Source: Paenalcaligenes niemegkensis
GTDB taxonomy: Bacteria > Pseudomonadota > Gammaproteobacteria > Burkholderiales > Burkholderiaceae_B
Assembly: GCF_022230885.1 (NCBI RefSeq)
Contig: NZ_JAKGCT010000004.1
Span: 1,178,001-1,242,000, forward strand
DNA: 64,000 nt
Direction of reading: 5' to 3'
Shown here: piece by piece, positions 53,274 through 63,015 of the stretch
Numbering within the stretch: position 1 is the stretch's first letter
Layout of the letters: the number at the start of each line of letters is the position of its first letter
Translations under genes and position numbers: made by a program
The notes under the pieces: model-generated
Database searches by the model: none
What the model saw: the letters and a program-made list of their open reading frames with translations, nothing else
Told to the model about the DNA's origin: nothing

Positions 53274-55211
53274 ATGAATACCAACTCTATATCAAAAAAA
53301 CCTACCTCCCTACGCAAAACCATACTTGTAACACTGCTGTTAAGCGCGTTTACCTTAAGCGGTTGCTCAGGCACGCTTAGATATGGTGACAATCCGACCC
53401 CTCCTACCACAGAGCTACCCGGCGACGGAAATGGCGGCGGTAATGGGAATGGCGGCGGCAATGGCAACGGCGGTGATAACGGTAACGGTGGCGGCAACGG
53501 CGACGGTGGCGATAATGGCAACGGCGGTGACAACGGCAACGGCGGTGACAACGGCGACGGTGGCGACAATGGCAACGGCGGTGACAACGGCGACGGCGGC
53601 GATAACGGTAACGGCGGCGACAACGGCGACGGTGGCGATAATGGCAACGGCGGCGACAACGGCGACGGTGGCGATAATGGCAACGGCGGCGACAACGGCG
53701 ACGGTGGCGATAATGGCAACGGCGGTGACCAAACCGATGCCTCGCGTGTTCTTAGCCCAGCACTAGAAAATACAGGCGGTGCTGTCGATAACGTCGTCGA
53801 CCTCAACCTGGGCAAGACAGGCGAAGAGCTGAGCACAGCCCTGGATAAACACTTGGGCCCCGTGGTAGAAACCGTCACCGACGCCACGCAAACCATTGGC
53901 GGACTGACCGGGCTGGGTGAGCCTGTAGACGGCGTGCTGAACCAGGTTGGCGGCGCCCTCACCGGAATCGGTGGCAACCTGAGCGACACCGGACTTCCCC
54001 TGAACCTGGGCGCGGGCGCTGGTGGATTGGTCAGCGAGCTGGGCAATGCACTGGCTAGCGCCGGCGGTCTGCTGAATCCCAACGGCTCCACCAACGCGCT
54101 GGCCGATACTCTTGGTCATGCCACTAAAGGCGTCAACCATCTCACATCCTCCCTTATGGGCGAAGGCAGCCTGCTGTCACCACTGACCGGCCAGCTTGGC
54201 TTAGGTCAACTGGTCTCGGGCGAACAGGCTCCTGTTCTGGAACCCACCCTAGGCAATGTAGGCCAGACCGTGGACAACCTGCTCCCGCTGGGACTAAACG
54301 AGCCTCTGGCTGAAATCGGTGCGGCTCTGGACCACGCCGTATCCCCCATCACAGGCACCGTCAGCAACGTCACCCAACAAGTCGGTGATGGCCTGGGCGT
54401 CGGCGAGCCTATCAATGCGCTGCTAGGCGGACTGGGATCAGCTCTTGAACAGGCTGGCGGACAGGTTGCCCCGGCTGCGCCACTGGGCTTGGGCAATGTG
54501 GTTGCCAACCTGGGCAAAACGGTCACTAGCGCAGGCGGTCTGGTTCATGGCTCCGATACCAATCCGGTCGGCAGCCTATTAAACAATGCCACCACTACAG
54601 TAGCCAGCCTGACTGAAGGTATTGGTCTGGGTGGCGGGCCTCTGGACGGCTTGACCGGCGGGCTCTTGGGTGGTGGCGCTGAAGGTGGCTTGCTGGCTCC
54701 CGTGACTAACCTGGTGGGCGGATTAACAGGCGGTCTGGGTGGCGGTGAGGCTCAAGGCGGCTTGCTGGCTCCAGTCACTAATCTGGTTGGTGGCTTAACC
54801 GGTGGCCTGGGCGGCGGTGACGCCCAGGGCGGCTTGCTGGCTCCAGTTACTAATCTGGTTGGTGGCTTAACCGGTGGCCTGGGCGGCGGTGACGCCCAGG
54901 GCGGCTTGCTGGCTCCGGTCACTAATCTGGTTGGTGGCTTAACCGGCGGTCTGGGTGGCGGTGACGCTCAGGGCGGCTTGCTGGCTCCGGTCACTAACTT
55001 GGTCGGTGGGTTGACCGGCGGCGCAGGCGGCAATACTGGCGGTGACGCACAAGGCGGCTTGTTGGCGCCAGTCACTAATCTGGTCGGTGGATTGACGGGT
55101 GGATTAGGCGGCAATGCCGGCGGAGAGACATCGGGTGGCAATGCACAGGGCGGATTGCTGGCACCAGTCACTGGAATCGTCGGTGGCTTGCTGGGTGGCG
55201 GTCGACGCTAG
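53274..55211 (+). CDS. Gly-X-Y repeat lipoprotein, paralogue 2
   Basis: 645 aa, ATG 53274 with GAGGAG ahead; in frame throughout. Lipobox AFTLSGC-S, about 103 residues of Gly-X-Y repeats (GDNGNG/GDNGDG; Asp and Asn at X/Y, no Pro), then the Gly/Leu-rich helical core identical to paralogue 1, six 24-residue repeats and the C-terminus LLGGGRR. Probably lipid-anchored in the outer membrane and extended. The Asp/Asn-Gly tract could bind calcium, but it is not a standard RTX nonapeptide. A strong terminator follows. Function unknown. Confidence 0.88.
   Translation: MNTNSISKKPTSLRKTILVTLLLSAFTLSGCSGTLRYGDNPTPPTTELPGDGNGGGNGNGGGNGNGGDNGNGGGNGDGGDNGNGGDNGNGGDNGDGGDNGNGGDNGDGGDNGNGGDNGDGGDNGNGGDNGDGGDNGNGGDNGDGGDNGNGGDQTDASRVLSPALENTGGAVDNVVDLNLGKTGEELSTALDKHLGPVVETVTDATQTIGGLTGLGEPVDGVLNQVGGALTGIGGNLSDTGLPLNLGAGAGGLVSELGNALASAGGLLNPNGSTNALADTLGHATKGVNHLTSSLMGEGSLLSPLTGQLGLGQLVSGEQAPVLEPTLGNVGQTVDNLLPLGLNEPLAEIGAALDHAVSPITGTVSNVTQQVGDGLGVGEPINALLGGLGSALEQAGGQVAPAAPLGLGNVVANLGKTVTSAGGLVHGSDTNPVGSLLNNATTTVASLTEGIGLGGGPLDGLTGGLLGGGAEGGLLAPVTNLVGGLTGGLGGGEAQGGLLAPVTNLVGGLTGGLGGGDAQGGLLAPVTNLVGGLTGGLGGGDAQGGLLAPVTNLVGGLTGGLGGGDAQGGLLAPVTNLVGGLTGGAGGNTGGDAQGGLLAPVTNLVGGLTGGLGGNAGGETSGGNAQGGLLAPVTGIVGGLLGGGRR
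53421..53729 (+). repeat. Gly-X-Y triplet repeat, paralogue 2
   Basis: 103 codons of tandem Gly-X-Y; the DNA has an 18/36-bp higher-order period (GDNGDG alternating with GDNGNG), a pattern prone to slippage. Confidence 0.9.
53787..54572 (+). repeat. 786-bp duplicated core, copy 2
   Basis: Apparently identical to 50597-51382; see copy 1. Confidence 0.85.
54678..55190 (+). repeat. 72-bp tandem repeats, paralogue 2
   Basis: Four regular 24-codon units, two longer variants and a truncated end copy. Units differ mainly in D/E at the last position and silent changes. Confidence 0.9.
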
Positions 55212-55253
55212 GCTGGGAAGTAGAGCTTAAACTAGAAAGCACTACACCTTTAA

Positions 55254-55306
55254 TACGCCCCAAGGCTTGAAGATTCATTCGAGGCTTGGGGCGTACTGTT
55301 TTTAAT
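55254..55306 (+). terminator. terminator after lipoprotein paralogue 2
   Basis: 11-bp stem TACGCCCCAAG / CTTGGGGCGTA followed by CTGTTTTTAATTTT. Confidence 0.85.
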
Positions 55307-55346
55307 TTTATGACCGCTAAACCATAGCACCGGTCAAGCTCATCGC

Positions 55347-56018
55347 TCAAAGCAAAGACTTCAGGGCTAGCGTCAATACACCTGCGATAATAAGCGACGG
55401 TCCGAACGCAAGCACCCTTGTTTGTATGCGCAAGACTAGGGCCATCAGCAATGTCATCACGGCAGCAGCTGCAATAAACAATAAAAAATAATCAATGCCA
55501 ATCCATATAGCCCAAGCACCCATTAGCTTGATGTCTCCCGCCCCCATAGAAGGCCTGGATCGAAGCGCTTCGTACAATCTACAGAGCAGGCGCAACACGC
55601 CGTAAATGAGCAATGCCAGAATTAACCGGGCCCAAAGCTCATGCTCTGTATGCGCGTACAGAACACCCAAAAGCAAAACCCCGCTCAGCAAAGCATCAGG
55701 TAGCAAATAGGTGCGTCTGTCTATACGCCACAGCGCCACCAGCAACGGCATCAGCATCATAAGGAGTACCATTTGTAGAGCGCTGTCTTGCAGGATAATT
55801 GCCAGCAACATGGCCGGTAGCAAATACGCCAGTTCCCAGGAAAAGACTCCAGAGCCAGATTCACGCATCGTGAACACGCCCGATAAACACGCTAACGCCG
55901 TGTGCCAGTCAGGGATAGCCTCCTTTTCAATCGCCGTTACGTAAACCTGAGCATATCGCAAGCCCAGGTAGCCGCCCGCTGCAAGCAAGATCATGGTTAA
56001 GGCGAGATAAAGAATCAT
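55347..56018 (-). CDS. A24-family prepilin peptidase (second copy in window)
   Basis: 223 aa from ATG 56018, where a membrane helix begins; ATG 56069 would add 17 polar residues. Six to seven membrane helices with the catalytic GAGDIK motif (about residue 158) and the first Asp in WRIDRRTYLLPDALL. It lacks the cytoplasmic Cys-rich N-methyltransferase loop, so it is a short peptidase-only form. It is separate from tadV; type IV pili or a type II secretion system elsewhere, or the pseudopilins of the Tad system, are possible substrates. Confidence 0.87.
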   Translation of the reverse strand: MILYLALTMILLAAGGYLGLRYAQVYVTAIEKEAIPDWHTALACLSGVFTMRESGSGVFSWELAYLLPAMLLAIILQDSALQMVLLMMLMPLLVALWRIDRRTYLLPDALLSGVLLLGVLYAHTEHELWARLILALLIYGVLRLLCRLYEALRSRPSMGAGDIKLMGAWAIWIGIDYFLLFIAAAAVMTLLMALVLRIQTRVLAFGPSLIIAGVLTLALKSLL

Positions 56019-56193
56019 TGAACTCACAGGTAATTGGCGTGGGGGGATAGGGACACGGGAACAGGGCATAGTTTATGATAGATGAGTCGCTGTCTGCTGC
56101 AATGCTGCGCTAAGCCGCACACAACACAGGCATGCGTTGGCGCAGCGCGTGACCAACTGCTACTGATAGACCCAAATCTAGGAACTCATATCA

Positions 56194-58971
56194 ATGCCAT
56201 CTGTTCGCCTCTCACGTATTAGCACCCGTTTACGTTTCACAGTTGTTATTCTTTGCTTCATGCCCGGCCTTTCCTACGCCCTGCCTAAGGGCATCACCGA
56301 AGGTGCCACGATCGAGGGGGTCACCGAATATACGCTTAATAATGGTCTGCGCGTATTGTTGGCAGCCGATCCTTCGCGCCCCAACACTACAGTTAACATG
56401 ACGTATCTGGTAGGTGCACGGCACGAAAACTACGGACAGACTGGCATGGCCCATTTGCTTGAGCACATGCTGTTTCGAGGCACGCCAAAACTACCCAATG
56501 CCTTAGCCGAGTTTTCCAGACGCGGGCTGGCCGCCAACGGAACCACCTCTTCTGACCGAACCAATTACTACGCCAGCTTTGCGGCCAATCCCGAGACCCT
56601 GGACTGGTACATTGACTGGCAAGCTGATGCCATGGTTAACGCCACGATTTCACAAGCGGATCTGGACGCTGAGATGACGGTGGTTCGAAATGAAATGGAA
56701 CGTGGCGAGAACAGCCCATTCCGGGTCCTGATGCAAAAAATGCAAGCCGCAGCCTATCAGTGGCATAACTATGGCAAAAGCACAATTGGCGCACGCTCGG
56801 ATGTTGAAAACGTAGACATCGCACAGTTACAGGCCTTCTACCATGAGTACTATCAGCCTGACAATGCCGTGCTGATTGTTAGCGGGCAGTTTGATGTCGA
56901 TGCCACCCTGGAACAGATCGCCAAAAGCTTTAGTCCTCTGGAAAAGCCCACACGCAAGCTTCGGCCCGAGTACACCCAAGAGCCTGTACAAGATGGAACC
57001 CGAACGGTAGCCCTCAGACGGCAAGGCGGCTCGCCTATTGTGGCGGCGCAATATCACATCCCTGCCCAAGCCCACCCTGACTATACTGCGCTCAGTGTAG
57101 GGGTCGGCATTTTGGGCGACACGCCCTCGGGCCGCCTCTATAAAGCCATGGTAAATAGCGATCTGGCGACCAGTGTATTTGGTTTTGCAGCAGCTCAGCA
57201 CGATTCAGGCTATGCGTTTTTTGGTGCTGAACTGCAAGCCGGCATGGAGCAGGAAAAAGCCCTGGATACCTTAAACCAAACGCTTGAAACTCTATCCGAG
57301 CACCCGTTCACCGATGACGAAGTCAACCGCATCCGTAGCAAATGGCTTAGCGACTGGTCGCGCACTTACGCAGACTCATCTCAATTAGCCTCTGCCTTAT
57401 CTGAAAGTGTGGCAAGCGGCGATTGGCGCCTGTTTTTCCTGGGCCGTGATCAAATAGAAAAGCTTAAAACCGAGGATGTGCAAAGCGCCACAGCACGCTG
57501 GCTATTAGCCGATAACCGCACCAACGGCCTTTACATCCCCACCGCTGCTCCCGAGCGTGCCCCGACATTGGAAACAACCGATCTCTCGGAACTGTTCAAG
57601 GACTACCAAGGCAGAGACACAGCAGCCAGCGCAGAAGCCTTTGAGCCTACCCCCGACAACATCGATGAGCGCACCCAGCGCGAATCGCTAGAACTTCCCA
57701 ATGGCCTAGGTGAGGTCAAGCTGGCCTTGCTTCCTAAGGCCTCTCGTGGTGAGCGCGTAGAAGCATTGCTCACCCTTCGCTTTGGTGACCCTGAAAGCCT
57801 CAAAGGCAGCAGAACCATCGGCGACGCCACTGCGTATTTAGTCAACTTCGGCACCAAACATTTAGATCGCCAAAGCATTGACGACAAGTTCACTAAGCTT
57901 CAGGCTGATGTCAGCTTTAATGGCAACAGCAACGGGATCACGGTGAGCATTTCTACGCTGGGCGAAAACCTGGCCCCGACGCTTGAATTGGCTTTGCAGG
58001 TACTGCGCGACGCCAACTTCCCTGAAGAAGAACTCAACAAATACAAGGCGCAGCTGCTTACATCGTATGAAAACGCCAAAAATGAGCCTACCGAACTGGC
58101 TTCTTTAGCCTTGGCGCGCCATGACAATCCATGGAGCAAAGACGACATTCGTTATACCCCCAGTTTCGACGAAGCCATTGCCGATGCCAAGGACTTGAAC
58201 CGTGCTGACTTGCTGGCTTTTCATGAACGTTTCTATGGCACCGGCGACATACGCTTTAGCGCTGCCGGCAGCTTTGACCCCGACGCAGTGAAAAAAGCGT
58301 TGACCCGGGGTTTAAGCTCGTGGAAGAAAGCGCCTCATTATGAGCGCGCTGGCGACCCTTTCCGCAAAGTCGCCCCTGAACTCTTCAACATCGACACTCC
58401 CGATAAGGCGAATGCCTTCTACCTGGCAAAACAAAATATTAAGCTGCAAGACAGCGAAAAAGATTTTGCAGCGCTCTACCTGGCCAACTACATGCTTGGT
58501 CAATCTGCAACGTCGCGTCTCTGGAACCGCGTACGCGTGGACGAAGGCTTATCCTACGATGTGCGCAGTGTGCTGAGCGTCTCATCGTACGAGCCCAGTG
58601 CTACCTGGAGCCTATACGCCATTCATGCCCCTGAGAACTCAGAGCGCGTAGATGCCACTATCAAGGAAGAAGTACAAAAAGTCCTGACCGAAGGCTTTAG
58701 TGATGACGAAGTGCGTGAGTCTGTGGATGCGATTTTGAAATACCGCCAGCTGGCACGCAGCCAAGACAGAGCCTTAGCCTCGACGTGGTTAAGCTACCTT
58801 GATCTGGACCGCACTTTTGCCTGGTCACAAAGCATAGACGATGCACTTTCCAAGCTAGACGCAAAAACGGTTAATACCGTGGTTCGTCAGTACCTTGATG
58901 CTGAGGCATTCAGCACTGCTATTGCTGCAGACCAAAGCAAGCAAGAGCAGACAGCTACCGCCGAACCCTGA
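56194..58971 (+). CDS. M16-family zinc protease (pitrilysin-like), exported
   Basis: 925 aa with a signal peptide (cleavage near SYA, residue 29). The inverted zinc motif HLLEH is near residue 89-93, with the third ligand in the VVRNEMERGENSP region about 75 residues later; four M16 domains follow in two halves, the second inactive as usual. Periplasmic peptide degradation is likely. Divergent from the prepilin peptidase; ends at a bidirectional terminator shared with dnaJ. Confidence 0.93.
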   Translation: MPSVRLSRISTRLRFTVVILCFMPGLSYALPKGITEGATIEGVTEYTLNNGLRVLLAADPSRPNTTVNMTYLVGARHENYGQTGMAHLLEHMLFRGTPKLPNALAEFSRRGLAANGTTSSDRTNYYASFAANPETLDWYIDWQADAMVNATISQADLDAEMTVVRNEMERGENSPFRVLMQKMQAAAYQWHNYGKSTIGARSDVENVDIAQLQAFYHEYYQPDNAVLIVSGQFDVDATLEQIAKSFSPLEKPTRKLRPEYTQEPVQDGTRTVALRRQGGSPIVAAQYHIPAQAHPDYTALSVGVGILGDTPSGRLYKAMVNSDLATSVFGFAAAQHDSGYAFFGAELQAGMEQEKALDTLNQTLETLSEHPFTDDEVNRIRSKWLSDWSRTYADSSQLASALSESVASGDWRLFFLGRDQIEKLKTEDVQSATARWLLADNRTNGLYIPTAAPERAPTLETTDLSELFKDYQGRDTAASAEAFEPTPDNIDERTQRESLELPNGLGEVKLALLPKASRGERVEALLTLRFGDPESLKGSRTIGDATAYLVNFGTKHLDRQSIDDKFTKLQADVSFNGNSNGITVSISTLGENLAPTLELALQVLRDANFPEEELNKYKAQLLTSYENAKNEPTELASLALARHDNPWSKDDIRYTPSFDEAIADAKDLNRADLLAFHERFYGTGDIRFSAAGSFDPDAVKKALTRGLSSWKKAPHYERAGDPFRKVAPELFNIDTPDKANAFYLAKQNIKLQDSEKDFAALYLANYMLGQSATSRLWNRVRVDEGLSYDVRSVLSVSSYEPSATWSLYAIHAPENSERVDATIKEEVQKVLTEGFSDDEVRESVDAILKYRQLARSQDRALASTWLSYLDLDRTFAWSQSIDDALSKLDAKTVNTVVRQYLDAEAFSTAIAADQSKQEQTATAEP

Positions 58972-59040
58972 CTCCTGCCCTGCCGCAGTGTCTGCTTAAC
59001 AGGCAGACACTGCAGCAGTAATCTGGCTGGCAACATAACA

Positions 59041-59078
59041 AAAACCGCCCCAACCGGATCATCGGTTGGGGCGGTTTT
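59041..59078. terminator. bidirectional terminator between the M16 gene and dnaJ
   Basis: 16-bp perfect stem AAAACCGCCCCAACCG / CGGTTGGGGCGGTTTT with a 6-nt loop. Confidence 0.92.
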
Positions 59079-59125
59079 CATACGCACTTGTTAAAACATC
59101 AAAAGCTAATAGCCGGGCACCATAC

Positions 59126-60256
59126 TTAAGAGAAGAAGTTCTTCACCTTATCGGTCCATGACTCGCTTTTGGGCGAGTGCTTATCACCACCGGATTTCAA
59201 TGCTTCTTCAAACTGACGAAGAATTTTCTTCTGATCGTCGGACAAACGTACAGGCGTCTCGACCTGTATATGGCAGTACAAATCGCCAGGATAGCTAGAA
59301 CGTACTCCGCGTATCCCTTTACCACGCAGACGGAAGGTTTTACCCGCCTGGGTCCCTTCGGGGATGGAGATTTCACCACGCCCCGTCAAGGTAGGAACCT
59401 CGATTTCGCCACCCAGCGCTGCAGTGGTAAACGGAATGGTAAGACTGCAATGCAAATCATCACCTTCACGCTCGAAGATGCCGTGCTGCTTCAGGTGAAT
59501 TTCCACGTACAGATCACCAGCAGGCCCGCCATTCACACCTGGCTCGCCATTGCCCGATAAACGGATACGCATACCATCGTCAATACCGGCCGGGATTTTC
59601 ACCTGCAGCGTTTTATCGACACGTTTGCGCCCTACACCATGACATGACGTGCAAGGCTCTTTAATCTCCTTACCCGTACCATGACAGGTGGGACATGTCT
59701 GCTGCACGCTGAAAAAGCCTTGCTGCATACGCACTGCGCCGGCCCCATGGCACGTGCTACATGTGGTGGGCTGCGTACCAGGCTTGGCACCTGAGCCGTC
59801 ACACACTTCGCAGTTTTCCCAGCTAGGCACACGGATTTCAGTGTCAAAACCCTTGGCTGCCTGCTCTAAACTGATATCTAAAGAGTATTTTAAGTCGGAG
59901 CCACGGTAAACCTGCGGACCACCGCCTCCGCGACGGCCAGCGCCCCCGAAGATTTCGCCAAAGATATCGCCCAAGTCTCCGAAACCACCGCCACCAAAGC
60001 CACCGCCCATGCCACCCATACCTGCGTTGGGATCAACACCGGCATGACCATACTGGTCGTAAGCCTGACGTTTTTGCTCGTCGTGGAGAATCTCGTAAGC
60101 TTCTTTAGCTTCTTTGAATTTTTCCTCGGCTTCCTTGCTATCGGGGTTTCGATCGGGATGGTATTTCATGGCCATCTTGCGATAAGCCTTCCGGATCTCG
60201 TCTTTACTAGCGTTTTTAGCAAGCCCGAGTATTTCGTATAAATCGCGTTTTGCCAT
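59126..60256 (-). CDS. dnaJ: chaperone DnaJ
   Basis: 376 aa. J domain with HPD (about 33-35), Gly/Phe-rich region ([16 protein letters not shown]), four CxxCxGxG zinc motifs (about 145-205) and the C-terminal substrate-binding domain. Delivers unfolded clients to DnaK and stimulates its ATPase. Follows dnaK by about 100 bp, a gap that contains a GCCCGGT/ACCGGGC hairpin without T-run. Confidence 0.98.
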   Translation of the reverse strand: MAKRDLYEILGLAKNASKDEIRKAYRKMAMKYHPDRNPDSKEAEEKFKEAKEAYEILHDEQKRQAYDQYGHAGVDPNAGMGGMGGGFGGGGFGDLGDIFGEIFGGAGRRGGGGPQVYRGSDLKYSLDISLEQAAKGFDTEIRVPSWENCEVCDGSGAKPGTQPTTCSTCHGAGAVRMQQGFFSVQQTCPTCHGTGKEIKEPCTSCHGVGRKRVDKTLQVKIPAGIDDGMRIRLSGNGEPGVNGGPAGDLYVEIHLKQHGIFEREGDDLHCSLTIPFTTAALGGEIEVPTLTGRGEISIPEGTQAGKTFRLRGKGIRGVRSSYPGDLYCHIQVETPVRLSDDQKKILRQFEEALKSGGDKHSPKSESWTDKVKNFFS

Positions 60257-60354
60257 CTTGACTGTTGAGCCTTAAAAGCCCTTTCGTAGAATAATAATGC
60301 CCGGTGCCCACAGATTATGTGAGATACCGGGCCCGATACTAAACAGTCACACGC

Positions 60355-62276
60355 TTACTGATCGCGCTTAACTTCCTTGAAGTCGGCATCAACCACGTTT
60401 TCGTCAGCGGGCTCAGCCTGCTCAGCGCCCCCTGTTCGGCCGCAGCTTGTGCCTGCATATCAGCGTACATTTTCTCGCCCAACTTCTGCGAGGCTGTGCT
60501 GAGTGCTTCGACTTTAGCATCAATCGTTTCCTTATCACCGTCTTTGAGGCTTTCCTCGAGGTCGGTAATAGCAGCTTCGATGGCTTCTTTCTCGCCATCT
60601 TCGAGCTTGTCGCCGTAGTCAGTCAGCGATTTGCGTGTGGCGTGTACCAGCGCTTCGGCCTGGTTACGAGCCATTGCCAGCTCAGCAATACGGTGATCTT
60701 CTGCCGCATTGACTTCAGCATCCTGAACCATGCGCTGAACTTCTTCGTCGGTCAGGCCCGAGTTCGCTTTAATCGTGACCTTGTTTTCTTTGCCAGTACC
60801 TTTGTCTTTGGCAGACACATGCAGGATACCGTTGGCATCGATGTCAAAAGTGACTTCAATTTGAGGCGTACCACGAGTTGATGGTGGAATGCCTTCAAGG
60901 TTGAACTCTCCCAAAGCCTTGTTTCCGGCCGCAATTTCGCGTTCGCCCTGGAATACCTTGATGGTCACGGCAGGCTGGTTGTCGTCAGCAGTGGAGAACA
61001 CTTGCGAATGACGTGTAGGAATGGTTGTGTTCTTTTGGATCATTTTGGTCATAACACCACCCAGGGTCTCGATACCCAGAGACAACGGTGTTACGTCAAG
61101 CAGAAGCACGTCGGAACGGTCGCCAGACAACACTGAACCTTGAATGGCGGCACCGGCAGCCACAGCTTCGTCAGGGTTGACGTCACGGCGAGGATCACGA
61201 CCAAAGAACTCTTTAACCAGCTCTTGAACCTTAGGCATACGAGTCATGCCACCCACCAGGATGACATCATCGATTTCGGAAACCTTGACGCCAGCATCTT
61301 TAATGGCGATGCGGCAAGGCTCGATCGAACGCTCGATCAGGTCTTCAACCATGGCCTCTAGCTTGGCACGCGTGATTTTCAGGTTCAGGTGCTTAGGACC
61401 TGAAGCATCTGCTGTAATGTACGGCAGGTTGATCTCGGTTTGCTGCGTAGACGAAAGTTCGATTTTGGCTTTCTCAGCGGATTCTTTAAGACGCTGCAAT
61501 GCCAGGACGTCTTTGGACAGGTCGGCGCCCGTGTCTTTCTTGAATTCGTCGATGATGTAGTCGATGATGCGCTGATCGAAATCTTCACCGCCCAGGAAAG
61601 TATCACCGTTGGTGGACAACACCTCGAACTGCTTTTCGCCGTCTACATCGGCAATTTCAATGATGGAAACGTCGAACGTACCACCACCCAAGTCATACAC
61701 TGCGATTTTGCGATCGCCTTCGGCTGCCTTGTCCATACCAAAAGCCAGAGCGGCAGCGGTAGGTTCGTTAATGATGCGCTTGACGTCCAGGCCAGCAATG
61801 CGGCCTGCATCTTTAGTAGCCTGACGCTGGCTGTCATTAAAGTAAGCAGGCACAGTAATGACCGCTTCAGTGACAGTTTCGCCGAGGTAGTCTTCCGCCG
61901 TTTTCTTCATTTTACGAAGAATGTCAGCCGAGACCTGCTGGGGAGCCAATTCTTTACCTTGCGCTTCTACCCAAGCATCACCGTTATCTGCCTTGGTGAT
62001 TTTGTAAGGCATTTGTTCGATATCGGTTTGTACCGCTTTTTCGCTGAACTTACGGCCAATCAGACGCTTGACTGCGTATAGCGTATTGGTTGGGTTTGTA
62101 ACTGCCTGACGCTTAGCGGGAGCACCTACCAACACTTCACCATCGGGCATATAGGCAACGATGGAAGGTGTAGTGCGAGTACCCTCGGCGTTTTCAATAA
62201 TTTTGACCTGATCACCATCCAATACTGCAACACAGCTATTGGTAGTACCAAGGTCAATACCGATGATTTTGCTCAT
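60355..62276 (-). CDS. dnaK: chaperone DnaK (Hsp70), frameshifted near its C-terminus in this sequence
   Basis: Reconstructed 640 aa. N-terminal ATPase signature [13 protein letters not shown] and the [12 protein letters not shown]-type motif, linker [10 protein letters not shown] and the substrate domain are intact. In the raw frame the last ~28 residues become [11 protein letters not shown]..., unlike any DnaK. One more G in the five-G tract (plus-strand C run 60428-60432) restores [24 protein letters not shown] (part shown) and the TAA at 60355-60357, with the usual EVK-type end. Main heat-shock chaperone; has its own sigma-32-like promoter. Confidence 0.97.
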
Positions 62277-62338
62277 GTTTTTTACCTTGTGAAAAATATT
62301 ACGCTTGCCATTGAAGCAAGAATTGTTTGATAAAGACT

Positions 62339-62366
62339 AGGTGGGGCTAGCTTTGGCAATTTCAAG
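62339..62366 (-). promoter_or_regulatory. sigma-32 (RpoH) heat-shock promoter of dnaK
   Basis: Minus strand: CTTGAAA (62366-62360), 13-bp spacer, CCCCACCT (62346-62339); close to the consensus CTTGAAA-N13-15-CCCCATNT. Confidence 0.8.
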
Positions 62367-62406
62367 AGCGAGTCTTAAAAATAATAAAACTGCCCCCTAT
62401 ATAGGC

Positions 62407-62979
62407 TTAACCTGCGGAGACCATAACGAGGGCAGGTCGCAATACGCGGTCAGCAAGCAAATAACCTTTTTGAAGCGTTTGCTCGATAGTCCCCTGGGGA
62501 TGCTCGGAAGGCACCGATGACATGGCCTGGTGAAGGTGAGGATCAAATTTATCGCCCGGTGCCGGTGCGACTTCTTTAAGCTGATTACGCGTAAAGGCAT
62601 TATCAATCTGGCGCAGCGTGGTCTCTACGCCTTCACGGAAAGTCTCGACGGTTTGTTCACCTTGCGCCAATGCGGCCTCGAGGCTGTCACGCACCGGTAA
62701 CAAGCTTTCTGCAAAAGATTCGGCACCAAACTTGCGTGCCTTGGAAACTTCGTCCTCAGCGCGGCGGCGGATATTCTCGACTTCAGCCTTGGCACGCAGC
62801 AACTGATCGTAATATTGAGCGATTTTGGCTTGTGCTTCTTCGAGTTGCTGCTCGAGGTTTTCTTCAACAATGACGCCATCAGTGCCGTCTTCGTTCAGGC
62901 TCTCGACAGATTCATTGGCGGTCGATTCATTTTCAGTATCTGGGGTATTGTTTTCGTGCTGATCTTTCGATTCAGACAT
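62407..62979 (-). CDS. grpE: nucleotide exchange factor GrpE
   Basis: 190 aa from ATG 62979 (MSESKDQHENN); four more residues upstream are possible. Acidic N-terminus, long coiled coil (about 40-85, LEEAQAKIAQYYDQLLRAKAEVENIRRRAE, part shown) and the C-terminal beta domain ending VLRPALVMVSAG. Releases ADP from DnaK and acts as a heat sensor. First gene of the heat-shock cluster. Confidence 0.96.
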   Translation of the reverse strand: MSESKDQHENNTPDTENESTANESVESLNEDGTDGVIVEENLEQQLEEAQAKIAQYYDQLLRAKAEVENIRRRAEDEVSKARKFGAESFAESLLPVRDSLEAALAQGEQTVETFREGVETTLRQIDNAFTRNQLKEVAPAPGDKFDPHLHQAMSSVPSEHPQGTIEQTLQKGYLLADRVLRPALVMVSAG

Positions 62980-63015
62980 AAGTTTCTCCACGGCTAAAAA
63001 ACGTCAATAAAATGA

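Noticed and set aside
53180-54094. Long minus-strand frame rich in Pro/Leu/Ser opposite lipoprotein 2
   Set aside because: It is the antisense of the Gly-X-Y repeat; no ribosome site, and the sense frame has promoter, signal peptide and terminator.
53421-55190. CRISPR-like array
   Set aside because: The repeats are in frame, without unique spacers, and code for the lipoprotein.
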